Positions 1 to 6,472 of a stretch of 6,477 bases of DNA are shown in pieces. The stretch lies in the NCBI GenBank assembly GCA_900764025.1, contig CAAFMM010000066.1:1-6477 (forward strand), written 5' to 3'. Under the pieces are notes generated by a model, which searched no databases, was not told the DNA's origin, and was given only the letters and a program-made list of their open reading frames with translations. Origin of the DNA: an uncultured Collinsella sp. (GTDB taxonomy: Bacteria; Actinomycetota; Coriobacteriia; Coriobacteriales; Coriobacteriaceae). A program made the translations under genes and the position numbers. Each line of letters begins with the position of its first letter. Positions within the stretch are counted from its first letter, which is position 1.

Positions 1-1015
1 CGATGCTGATAACGCGATCGCCGGGCACGATGCCGCCTGCGGTGACCTCGACGCCGACGAGCCCGGCCCTGTGCGCCGCCGAGCCCGGCGTCACGCGCAA
101 TACGAATACGCCCTTACTGCCGGTCAGCGCCTGCAGACGCGTGTTGAGCTGCTCATCCACCTCGATGCCCAGCGCCGGACGGATGTACTTGCCGGTCTTT
201 ATGAGTTGCGGCACCACGCGCATGACGGTATCGACCGGCACCGCAAAGCCTATGCCGGCCGAGGCGCCAGACGGACTGTAGATGGCGGTATTGATGCCGA
301 TCAGCCGCCCAGCCGAATCGAGCAGCGGGCCACCGGAATTGCCGGGGTTGATGGCGGCGTCGGTCTGGATCAGGTGATCGATGGCCGGGCCGCCCGCTTC
401 TCCCGGCAACGAGCGGTCGAGCGCGGAGACGATACCAGTGGTGAGCGTCCAGTCCAGGCCGAAGGGGTTGCCGATAGCAAACACCTTCTGACCCACCTTG
501 AGGTCGGCACTGGTGCCGACCGGCACGGCCGGCGGGCGCTTGAAACCGACGCCGATCTTGAGCACGGCGATGTCGTGCGCGGGGCTCGTCCCCACCAGCG
601 CGGCCTGGTAGTCGCGGCCGTCGGCCAGTTTGACGGTGGCTTCGGACGCGCCCTGGATGACGTGGAAGTTGGTGACGACGTGGCCGGCGTCGTCCCAGAT
701 GAAGCCCGAGCCAGTGCCGCGCGGCACGGAGAACACGTTGCGCGTCCAGACATCGCGTACTAATTGCGCGGTGGTGATGTAGACCACCGAGGCGCGCGAT
801 TTTTCGAACAGTTCGATGGTGGTTTTCTCGTCCGCCGCCAGCTCGCCACGCGCCATCACGGTGCGTTCTGCTGCCTCGCGCGGACTGAACCAGGCCTCGA
901 TGGCGGGCAGAAACTGCCACAGCAGCATGAGCGCGGCAATACAGGCGGTGATGAAGAGCCAGCGCCGGACGAAGCGGTCCGGCGCGGGGCGTTGGTACGG
1001 GTCGAGATAGGCCAT
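1..1015 (-). CDS. degP: DegP/HtrA-family serine protease, membrane-anchored (3' end outside window)
   Basis: The frame is open from an ATG at 1015 to the left edge, giving 338 codons without a stop, so the C-terminus is missing. HtrA proteases degrade misfolded proteins in the periplasm. The trypsin-like triad is complete: His118 in TNFHV, Asp148 in HDIAVLK and Ser227 in GNSGGPL. A hydrophobic segment at about residues 19-37 follows a basic N-terminus (FVRRW) and has no obvious signal-peptidase site. This suggests a DegS-like membrane anchor with the protease domain in the periplasm. From about residue 280 (RPALGIEVDE) a PDZ domain begins and is cut by the window edge. The start is supported by AGGAG seven bases upstream. 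The gene begins 24 bases after the M48 peptidase stop and is the last visible gene of the operon. The family call is secure. The name degP follows use in stress-tolerance islands; the anchor and apparent single PDZ make it equally DegS-like. Confidence 0.93.
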   Translation of the reverse strand, partial: MAYLDPYQRPAPDRFVRRWLFITACIAALMLLWQFLPAIEAWFSPREAAERTVMARGELAADEKTTIELFEKSRASVVYITTAQLVRDVWTRNVFSVPRGTGSGFIWDDAGHVVTNFHVIQGASEATVKLADGRDYQAALVGTSPAHDIAVLKIGVGFKRPPAVPVGTSADLKVGQKVFAIGNPFGLDWTLTTGIVSALDRSLPGEAGGPAIDHLIQTDAAINPGNSGGPLLDSAGRLIGINTAIYSPSGASAGIGFAVPVDTVMRVVPQLIKTGKYIRPALGIEVDEQLNTRLQALTGSKGVFVLRVTPGSAAHRAGLVGVEVTAGGIVPGDRVISI

Positions 1016-1022
1016 GAGACGT

Positions 1023-1027
1023 CTCCT
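1023..1027 (-). promoter_or_regulatory. Ribosome binding site of degP
   Basis: AGGAG on the minus strand lies seven bases before the ATG at 1015. It lies in the short gap after the M48 stop codon, so DegP can be translated independently of the broken peptidase frame upstream. Confidence 0.8.
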
Positions 1028-1039
1028 GTTGATGGGCAA

Positions 1040-2004
1040 TCAGCGCCACAGCCCGCTCGGGCGCCAGCGCGGTGGGCGCGTCGCCAAAGCGGATTCCGGC
1101 AAAAAATGGGGCGCGCGGAGTGGCAACGCTGATGCTGGCCCAGGCGCCAACGTCAGCAGGCGTGCGATGCGCTCTTGCGTTGCCGGACGCGTGCGCAAGC
1201 AGGAGGGCTCGGGATTGCCCCATCCCGGCCATAGCCAGGCACGCCAGGAGCGGCTGACCCGCTCGATTTTCGCCAGCGCGGACGCCAGCCCCTGCGGGTC
1301 GCCAGTCAGTTCCGCCGCAAGGCGGTCAGCGTCGAACTCACGCACGCGAGACAAGCCGAGCTGTGCGAGCAGGGCCAGTTGGGGCGATGCGGCCAATAAC
1401 AATAGACCAGGCCAATAGACCTCCGCCGCGCCAACCAGCAGCGCGGGCAGGCTGAGCAGGACGCGATCTGTCCCATAAGGGCCAGTAGGCACGTGAGGCG
1501 ACTGACGGAATCCGCCAGCCCCATGACACGCAGATCCTCATTAGCGATGTGCGCGACCTCGTGCGCGAACACACCCGCCAGCTCGCGTGGGCTCAGGCTG
1601 CGCAGCAGGCCATCGGTGAGGGCGATCGATGCCTCCTGCTTCGATCCGGTGGCGAAGGCGTTGACGACGGCACTGGGCACATAGTGCGGCACCGGCGTGG
1701 CGGGCAAACCGGCACGGGCGGGCAGCTCGCGCAACAGGGCCCACATCTCGTGGGCTTGTTGCGGGTGCAAGGTCCGTACGCGGTACAGGCGCAAGCTCAG
1801 CGCCGACGCGGCTACCGGGTCCAGCAGCAACGCACCTGCAACGGCAAACAGCGCGAGCCACAGGCAGCCTTCCCCAAATGGCAGTCTCCCTGCTGCGGCT
1901 GCGATCCCGACCAGGGTCAGGACCAACAGCCCGGTCTGCAGGCGGTTGAGCCAGCGGTGTTGCAAGAGCACAGTGCGCGGATCACTCGGATGATGACGGG
2001 TCAT
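1040..2004 (-). pseudogene. M48-family zinc metallopeptidase (HtpX/Ste24-like), frame broken by a one-base loss
   Basis: M48 peptidases are membrane zinc proteases that cut misfolded membrane proteins. The first frame starts at ATG 2004 (MTRHHPSDPR) and has two hydrophobic segments (about residues 23-38 and 47-68). It carries the HEVAH zinc and catalytic motif at residues 148-152 (bases 1549-1563). At about residue 180 (LMGQI) it stops making family-like sequence and ends at 1306 after 232 residues. The family-like sequence resumes in another minus-strand frame (VLLSLPALLVG) and continues to a stop at 1040. That second frame holds the third zinc ligand, Glu in EFDAD (bases 1337-1339). Restoring one base would give about 321 residues. 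The start overlaps the psiE end by 23 bases and has only a weak Shine-Dalgarno sequence, so translation is probably coupled. An alternative ATG at 2061 would overlap psiE further and is less likely. Sequencing error, true inactivation and frameshifting during translation all remain possible. Confidence 0.82.
1457..1473 (-). other. Probable frameshift position in the M48 peptidase gene
   Basis: On the minus strand the codons GGA CAG ATC GCG TCC TGC read GQIASC in the upstream frame. Adding one base after ATC would give GQI, one unknown residue, then VLLSLPALL, which fits a hydrophobic segment and leads into the frame carrying EFDAD. The shift equals one missing base (or two extra). I see no X-XXY-YYZ slippery heptamer here, which argues against programmed -1 frameshifting. 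The exact base is uncertain. Confidence 0.7.
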
Positions 2005-2479
2005 GCTCAGAGGTCTCGGCGGCGCGGTCGCCGCGCTTGCGCAGCAGCCAGTAGGTCGCACCCAGAGCCAGCGTGGCGCCTGCCAGCGCGGCTATCTTTG
2101 CGGGGCTCGCGTCGGAGTCGAGGATCACGAACTTGCGGGAGAGTGCGATCACCGCGATCAGGACCACCGTCTTAACCTGGATGATGCTGTCCCGACGCAG
2201 CGCCACGCGCACGATGGAATGCTTGAACTCCATCGCGATCAAGAGCGTCATGATCATGCCGAACACGCTCTGGAATACCTTGTGGTCCAGGGGATTGAAG
2301 GCATCGAGAACCAGCAGCGTGAAGACGATGGAGATGAGCTGGAACAGCGACACCATGATGATGACGGCGATCACCGCCGACAGCACGAGCGCGACGACCT
2401 GCTCGAAGCGCTCGTAAAAACTCATGATGGCCAATTGGTCACGCAAGACCTGAAATGGGTTAAGGCGTTTTGATTTCAT
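1982..2479 (-). CDS. psiE: PsiE-family inner-membrane protein
   Basis: This 165-residue protein resembles PsiE (phosphate-starvation-inducible E), a small membrane protein of unknown biochemical role. Four hydrophobic segments are visible, at about residues 26-57, 67-84, 100-119 and 126-146. Family-like features include the acidic-aromatic MEFKHSIV stretch after the second segment and ALSRKFVILD at the end of the third, which resembles the AIVRLIIVDH region I recall from E. coli PsiE. It is longer than the E. coli protein (136 residues, from memory) because of a basic N-terminal extension (MKSKRLNPFQ) and a hydrophilic acidic, serine-rich tail. The ATG lies two bases after the kefB stop, with AGGGAG nine bases upstream inside the kefB end. 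Its 3' end overlaps the start of the M48 gene. No pho box is visible in the short junction, so regulation probably comes from the whole operon and not from phosphate. Confidence 0.85.
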   Translation of the reverse strand: MKSKRLNPFQVLRDQLAIMSFYERFEQVVALVLSAVIAVIIMVSLFQLISIVFTLLVLDAFNPLDHKVFQSVFGMIMTLLIAMEFKHSIVRVALRRDSIIQVKTVVLIAVIALSRKFVILDSDASPAKIAALAGATLALGATYWLLRKRGDRAAETSEHDPSSSE

Positions 2480-2481
2480 GA

Positions 2482-4191
2482 CTATGAACTCCCTGGAAAA
2501 CGGCTGCTGTCGAGACGGCGGCGCATTGCGCTGATGTGTCCTTCAATCAACTCGGTCGACATGCCAAGCGTCGACATCACCTGTTCCGCCAGCCCAATAG
2601 CTGCGGCAAAGGATTGCTGATACACGCGCACGTTAGGCATGGCGCGAAATGCATCGGCCGCGGTCGTACTTCTGCATGACACCCACAAGGTTAGCGCCGG
2701 ACGGCGCTCGGCAATCGCCTGGGCGATGCGCAACGCTTGCTGGGCATGGGCGAACGTTAGCACCACCAAGTGCGCATGCGTCAAGCCGGCAGCCAGCAAG
2801 GTATCGGGCCGACTGGCATCGCCATGGAACACCGGCGCGCCGGCGGCACGCGCGGCCTCTACCTTCTGCGCGTCCGCCTCCAGCAGCAGATGCGCCACGC
2901 CGGCGTGGCGAAGAATCTCGCTGACTGTCAGGCCAAGCTCGCCCGCGCCGCAAACGATGACATGGTCTCGATATCGCGTCGTCTGCGCGGCGATCTCGAC
3001 TTCTTCAGCCTGGGGTGGCTGAATGACGCCGCCGGTGCGGCTCAAGAACCGGGCAAGTACATCGTGATGGCGGATCAGTAGCGGTGCCAGGGCCATGCTG
3101 AGCACCAGCGCGACCAGCATGGGTTGGACGACGGTCGCGGGGATCAGATGCTGCTGCAAGACCGTGCCCAACAACAGCAGGGCGAACTCGCCGCCGTGCC
3201 CCAACGCTATGCCCGTGCGCCAGGCATCGAGGGCGGACAGGCGCGTCGCCCGCAAGGCCAGCGTATTGAGCAGGATCTTGACCGGTACCAGCACCACCAG
3301 CCACGCCAGCACCGCCAGCGGTGCCGAAAGAATCTGTGCTGCGTCCAGTTGCAGGCCGATGGTCACGAAGAACACGCCCGACAACACATCGCGAAACGGC
3401 CTGAGGTGGCTTTCCATGTGGTGCCGGAAGTCGCTCTCGCCCAGCACCATCCCGGCGAGGAAGGCCCCCAGGGCGGCGGATACGCCGACCGCGTGCGCAG
3501 CAGCGGCGGCAGCCACCACCACGCACAAGGAGATGAGCACGAACGATTCCTCGTGGCCCCGCCGCGCCACCCAGCCCAGCAGGCCATGCAACAGACGGCG
3601 CGAGACGAGGGCCGCTGCCGCGAACAGCAGCAGCACACCGAATACTTCGAGCAGCACATGCTCGATCTTCGGCGACTCGCCGCGCGCCCAGATCGCCAGC
3701 AAGGCCAGCAGGGGCACGCTGGCCAGGTCCTGAAAGACCAGCACGGCGATGGCACTGCGTCCGTGGCGGGTGGTGAGCTCGCCTTGGTCGGCCAGTTGTC
3801 GGCTGACCAGCGCCGTGGACGACATGGCCGCCGCAGTGCCGAGCAGCGCGGCGCTCTGGCCGGGCTGCCCCAGCCACATCAATAGCAGGATCAGCGGCGG
3901 GGCCACGGCGATCATCTGCAGAGCGCCCGCCATCAGCACCGTCCTGCGGGCGAGCCAGAAGTCTCCGAGGGAGAATTCCAGTCCGACCATGAACAACAGC
4001 AGCGCCACGCCCAGCTCGGACAGAAAGCTCAGCGTCTCCCCCGGCGCGATCACGCCGATGACTGAGGGGCCCAGTACAACGCCGACAGAGAGATACCCCA
4101 GCAAGGCGGGCACTCTGAACGCCGCCGTGGCCATCGCCGCCAGGCTGCAAGCCGCCAGCAGGATTAGCGTAGTGCCGAGCAAGCCCTGCAT
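2482..4191 (-). CDS. kefB: KefB/KefC-type K+/H+ antiporter with nucleotide-binding regulatory domain
   Basis: This 569-residue protein belongs to the CPA2 monovalent cation:proton antiporters. Residues 1-380 form a multi-pass membrane domain with the motifs ALLLFMVGLEF (63-73), VFQDLASVP with Asp155, LGAFLAGMVLGES (241-253) and GHGGEFALLL (331-340). Residues 408 to about 525 form an RCK_N (TrkA-N) Rossmann domain with the nucleotide motif GAGELG (415-420) and Glu438 at the end of the second strand, suggesting NAD(H) binding. In E. coli, Kef proteins exchange K+ for H+ when glutathione adducts form, acidifying the cytosol against electrophiles. No KefF/KefG-like ancillary subunit gene is in the window. 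The loop at residues 257-266 differs from the acidic loop of KefC. The ATG lies three bases after the trx stop with no convincing Shine-Dalgarno sequence, so translation is probably coupled to trx. The family is certain; glutathione gating is not shown. Confidence 0.93.
   Translation of the reverse strand: MQGLLGTTLILLAACSLAAMATAAFRVPALLGYLSVGVVLGPSVIGVIAPGETLSFLSELGVALLLFMVGLEFSLGDFWLARRTVLMAGALQMIAVAPPLILLLMWLGQPGQSAALLGTAAAMSSTALVSRQLADQGELTTRHGRSAIAVLVFQDLASVPLLALLAIWARGESPKIEHVLLEVFGVLLLFAAAALVSRRLLHGLLGWVARRGHEESFVLISLCVVVAAAAAAHAVGVSAALGAFLAGMVLGESDFRHHMESHLRPFRDVLSGVFFVTIGLQLDAAQILSAPLAVLAWLVVLVPVKILLNTLALRATRLSALDAWRTGIALGHGGEFALLLLGTVLQQHLIPATVVQPMLVALVLSMALAPLLIRHHDVLARFLSRTGGVIQPPQAEEVEIAAQTTRYRDHVIVCGAGELGLTVSEILRHAGVAHLLLEADAQKVEAARAAGAPVFHGDASRPDTLLAAGLTHAHLVVLTFAHAQQALRIAQAIAERRPALTLWVSCRSTTAADAFRAMPNVRVYQQSFAAAIGLAEQVMSTLGMSTELIEGHISAMRRRLDSSRFPGSS
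2489..2494 (-). promoter_or_regulatory. Ribosome binding site of psiE, inside the kefB 3' end
   Basis: AGGGAG lies nine bases before the psiE ATG at 2479. It overlaps the last kefB codons, so ribosomes ending kefB can re-initiate on psiE. Confidence 0.6.
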
Positions 4192-4194
4192 CGG

Positions 4195-4635
4195 TCAGCG
4201 CCCCACTTGCGTCGACGTCCAGCGCACGATGTCCTGCGCGCCCATCACGCCGGCCTGACGGGCGATCTCCCGCCCACCCTGGAACAGGGCGAGCGTCGGG
4301 ATGCTGCGGATACCGAACTGCGCGGCCAGGTGGGGCTCAGCCTCGGTATTCACCTTCGCCAGCCGGATCCTCGGTTCGAGCTGGTGCGCCGCTTGCTGGA
4401 ACTGTGGCGCCATCATCTTGCACGGCCCGCACCATGGTGCCCAGAAATCGACCAGCAGCGGCAGATCGCTGCGCTCCACGTGGCGCGAGAACGTCGCCGT
4501 GGTCAACTCGATGGGCTCGCCCGTAAACAAGGGCTGCTGGCAGCGGCCACAGTTGGGATGTTCCGATAGCTTCGCAGTCGGTACGCGGTTGATGGACTGG
4601 CAATGCGGGCAGACGAGGTGAAGATCATTCTTCAT
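4195..4635 (-). CDS. trx: Thioredoxin 2-like protein with N-terminal zinc-ribbon cysteines
   Basis: This 146-residue cytosolic protein reduces disulfides through the active site WCGPC (Cys69 and Cys72). The cis-proline of the thioredoxin fold is Pro113 in SIPT, and PLLVDFWAPW is the typical strand before the active site. The N-terminus carries two CxxC pairs, CPHC (9-12) and CGRC (29-32), the zinc-binding extension that marks thioredoxin 2 (TrxC) rather than TrxA. In TrxC, oxidation of these cysteines releases zinc and is linked to oxidative stress. The ATG at 4635 overlaps the end of the HPF/sigma-like gene by 11 bases and has AGGAGG six bases upstream. The stop is three bases before kefB. 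Stress-tolerance islands carry a trx gene at this position, next to kefB. All catalytic residues are present, so it should be active. Confidence 0.95.
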   Translation of the reverse strand: MKNDLHLVCPHCQSINRVPTAKLSEHPNCGRCQQPLFTGEPIELTTATFSRHVERSDLPLLVDFWAPWCGPCKMMAPQFQQAAHQLEPRIRLAKVNTEAEPHLAAQFGIRSIPTLALFQGGREIARQAGVMGAQDIVRWTSTQVGR

Positions 4636-5770
4636 GGTTCGCCTCCTTGGACCACAGTGAGGCTGCCTCGCTTCGGGTCACAGACAATGCCGACCAATCA
4701 ACGCCTTGGAGCCAATCGTTCCCGTTTTTGCTTACTCCGGCCTCTTCCAGATGAGCAGCGATGAATGCTTCGGCCTGCATGAGCCACCTTCGGACAGCAT
4801 CTTCCTTACTAGGGATCAGCAGGATTTCAGAGACGCTGCTGGCATTCAGCCCGTCCACACGGATAAGCAGAAAAATGCGCCGCCACAAACGCGGCATGTC
4901 CTTCAGCAGGTCAAATGCAAAAGCGAACTCGCTCGACCGATCAATCAGCTCCTCCTGTTCCGCGATCGTTGCGACATCGGGATGCTGACTGCCAGCGAAA
5001 ATATCGGCCAGCTTGAGTGTGTCATCGTGCTGATAAAATTCGAAGATTTCCTCTTCCACCATGGCCTCGGCCACGTCTTGGGCATCCGGTTCGACCGGCG
5101 CGTCCAGAGAAACGAATTCGCCAAATTGCCGGCTGCTTGCCACTTCGTTATCCAGGACGGCGAACAGATGCTTCAAAAGACCGGTGTAAGCCTCTTTTTC
5201 CCCCGGCACGGATTGCCATTCCACCTTAGCTCGGACAATCGCTTCATCCACCACGTCGCGCAGCGTCGGATAATCGCGCGGTAAATCGCCGACGGCCCGC
5301 AGATAAGCCAGCTCACGCCTTGCGACAGCCTCAAGTTTCGACAGTAGAGGCATTCGGGTCACCTCGGCCTCATGGGCGGCTGATGCGGGTTTTGCGGCAA
5401 TCCGCACCTTGAGCTCGCGCAAGCGCTCGCGTCGTGCTTTGCGCTTGATTTGATCCTGAGCATGCAGTCGGTCAAAATGCTTCTTGGCCTGACGGAACAA
5501 CGACTGTGCGAGCATCTGCGCGAGGGGCGTCAGCTCGTCATGTGATGCAGTAACGCTGACAATCTTTTTGCCGGGCAGGTGCATATAGCCACTGGCCAGA
5601 AATTGCCGCTTGATCTTGTCGCGATCAAGGACGATTTGAAGTCGCGCTGAATCTTTAGTGTGTTTGTCGAGCAATGGCTTGAGGGCGTGCTCGATCACAT
5701 TTCCCAAAGCTCTCTGCCAAGGTTCATGAAACTCTTTGTCGATAGCTCGATAGCTATATTGTATCTGCAT
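4625..5770 (-). CDS. HPF/RaiA-like domain joined to a sigma-70-like region
   Basis: This 381-residue protein appears to be a fusion. Residues 1-100 look like a hibernation-promoting factor/RaiA domain, with a first strand MQIQYSY, a helix at 14-34, strands such as ARLQIVLDR (42-50) and IVSVTASHDE (70-79), and a last helix ending in QAKKHF. HPF binds the 30S decoding centre and silences ribosomes. A very basic linker follows (100-125, RKARRERLRELKVR). Residues 144-210 (SKLEAVARRELAYLRAVGDL onward) resemble sigma-70 region 2. After an acidic stretch (220-275), residues 284-342 (LLKDMPRLWRRIFLLIRVDG onward) resemble the helix-turn-helix of sigma region 4. The ATG at 5770 is preferred because AAGGAG lies six bases upstream; the in-frame ATG at 5791 has no such site. 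The gene lies between hdeD and trx, the place of an uncharacterised ORF in stress-tolerance islands. Domain calls come from pattern and order only; binding to ribosome, RNA polymerase or DNA is inference. Confidence 0.75.
   Translation of the reverse strand: MQIQYSYRAIDKEFHEPWQRALGNVIEHALKPLLDKHTKDSARLQIVLDRDKIKRQFLASGYMHLPGKKIVSVTASHDELTPLAQMLAQSLFRQAKKHFDRLHAQDQIKRKARRERLRELKVRIAAKPASAAHEAEVTRMPLLSKLEAVARRELAYLRAVGDLPRDYPTLRDVVDEAIVRAKVEWQSVPGEKEAYTGLLKHLFAVLDNEVASSRQFGEFVSLDAPVEPDAQDVAEAMVEEEIFEFYQHDDTLKLADIFAGSQHPDVATIAEQEELIDRSSEFAFAFDLLKDMPRLWRRIFLLIRVDGLNASSVSEILLIPSKEDAVRRWLMQAEAFIAAHLEEAGVSKNGNDWLQGVDWSALSVTRSEAASLWSKEANHEE
4642..4647 (-). promoter_or_regulatory. Ribosome binding site of trx
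   Basis: AGGAGG lies six bases before the trx ATG at 4635 and within the last codons of the HPF/sigma-like gene. It is the closest match to the consensus in the window, so thioredoxin is probably well translated. Confidence 0.8.
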
Positions 5771-5776
5771 GTATGA

Positions 5777-5782
5777 CTCCTT
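5777..5782 (-). promoter_or_regulatory. Ribosome binding site that decides the HPF/sigma-like start
   Basis: AAGGAG lies six bases before the ATG at 5770 and downstream of the other in-frame ATG at 5791. Its position supports a start at MQIQYSY, which is also where an HPF-type first strand should begin. Confidence 0.8.
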
Positions 5783-5818
5783 CGATGTCATTTCTATGGA
5801 GGCATGAATCGAGGATGC

Positions 5819-6460
5819 TCATATCCATAGATTTTGGTTTGGCACGCTCTTACCCCAGGCGCGTTTGCGAAGACTCCAACTCAAGAACAAAAGCGTGACG
5901 CCATAGACTGCCGCATGGAAACCCAACAGCCAGCCTGCGGCCACGAATGACTCGACCGGACGGGTAAAAAATATCCACAAGACGATAGCACCAAGGATAA
6001 TCGAGAGCAGTCCACTGAGGGCAAGCCAGATTTCACCCTTGATTTCCCGACGCAGCCGAACGGCGGCGGATATCTCCAGCACACCGGTGAAAATCGCCCA
6101 GAAGCCCACGCTAGCCCATAAAAAAGAAGCCAAGACTATCGTGGCGACCCAAGGAGCAACCAGGACGACGACGCCCGTAAGTATGCCGACAATGCCGCTG
6201 AACAGCAGCCAGCCCCAGCGCTCTTTTTTCTGGATATGGCGCACCGCTGCAAACAAGTTGAACGCGCCATTGACCAAGGAAAATGCGCCGAACATGATGG
6301 TCATGGCCAACAGAGCCGATTGTGGCATCCAGAACGCGAGGGCTGCAAAAATCAATGCCAAGACACCGCGCAGCACAAAAAGCCACCAATTTTGGCTCAG
6401 CGAACACAGTGCTTTGGTGGGGTCATCCGCATTGGAATTGGCGATGGTGTCTGTTTTCAT
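5819..6460 (-). CDS. hdeD: HdeD-family (DUF308) inner-membrane protein
   Basis: This 213-residue protein has six predicted membrane segments, at about residues 26-45, 49-72, 84-102, 106-128, 144-165 and 171-195. They form three similar hairpins, each opening with a Trp-rich, Gly-containing helix: WWLFVLRGVLAL (25-36), WGWLLFSGIVGILTG (82-96) and IWLALSGLLSIILG (144-157). This triple repeat is typical of HdeD/DUF308 proteins. E. coli HdeD is linked to acid resistance at high cell density; its molecular action is unknown. The N-terminus is hydrophilic and faces the cytosol by the positive-inside rule, with basic loops at RHIQKKERW and RLRREIKG. It is slightly longer than E. coli HdeD (about 190 residues, from memory). 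The start has AGGAG seven bases upstream, and 48 bases separate its stop from the next gene's preferred start. In stress-tolerance islands hdeD follows the yfdX genes, which would be to the right. Confidence 0.9.
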   Translation of the reverse strand: MKTDTIANSNADDPTKALCSLSQNWWLFVLRGVLALIFAALAFWMPQSALLAMTIMFGAFSLVNGAFNLFAAVRHIQKKERWGWLLFSGIVGILTGVVVLVAPWVATIVLASFLWASVGFWAIFTGVLEISAAVRLRREIKGEIWLALSGLLSIILGAIVLWIFFTRPVESFVAAGWLLGFHAAVYGVTLLFLSWSLRKRAWGKSVPNQNLWI

Positions 6461-6467
6461 GCAATAT

Positions 6468-6472
6468 CTCCT
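6468..6472 (-). promoter_or_regulatory. Ribosome binding site of hdeD
   Basis: AGGAG lies seven bases before the hdeD ATG at 6460. Only 17 bases upstream of the gene are in the window, too few to judge whether a promoter or another gene precedes it. Confidence 0.8.

Noticed and set aside
71..763. Long plus-strand open frames opposite degP, and similar ones opposite kefB (such as 3124-3885)
   Set aside because: They are antisense to well-supported genes, show no recognisable motifs and are expected from high GC at third positions.
153..1232. A 359-codon minus-strand open frame
   Set aside because: It overlaps degP and the M48 3' end in another frame and encodes an Arg/His/Ala-rich sequence with no family motif. 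It is a shadow of GC-rich coding sequence.
1306..1492. Programmed -1 frameshifting in the M48 gene
   Set aside because: I found no slippery heptamer at the place where homology changes frame, and M48 peptidases are not known to use it. Simple mutation or sequencing error is more likely.
2005..2061. Earlier start of the M48 peptidase at ATG 2061
   Set aside because: It would extend the overlap with psiE to 80 bases and add a Cys/Ala/Pro-rich stretch unlike an M48 N-terminus. ATG 2004 is more economical.
3005..4150. A 381-codon minus-strand open frame inside kefB
   Set aside because: Its product is Arg/Gly/Ala-rich without membrane segments, while the overlapping frame encodes a complete antiporter with all expected motifs.
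5771..5791. Seven-residue longer start (ATG 5791) for the HPF/sigma-like gene
   Set aside because: No Shine-Dalgarno sequence precedes it, while AAGGAG is correctly placed for the ATG at 5770, where the first HPF-type strand begins.
5771..5818. Terminator or promoter between hdeD and the HPF/sigma-like gene
   Set aside because: The gap has no GC-rich hairpin followed by a T run and is too short for a clear -35/-10 pair on the minus strand.
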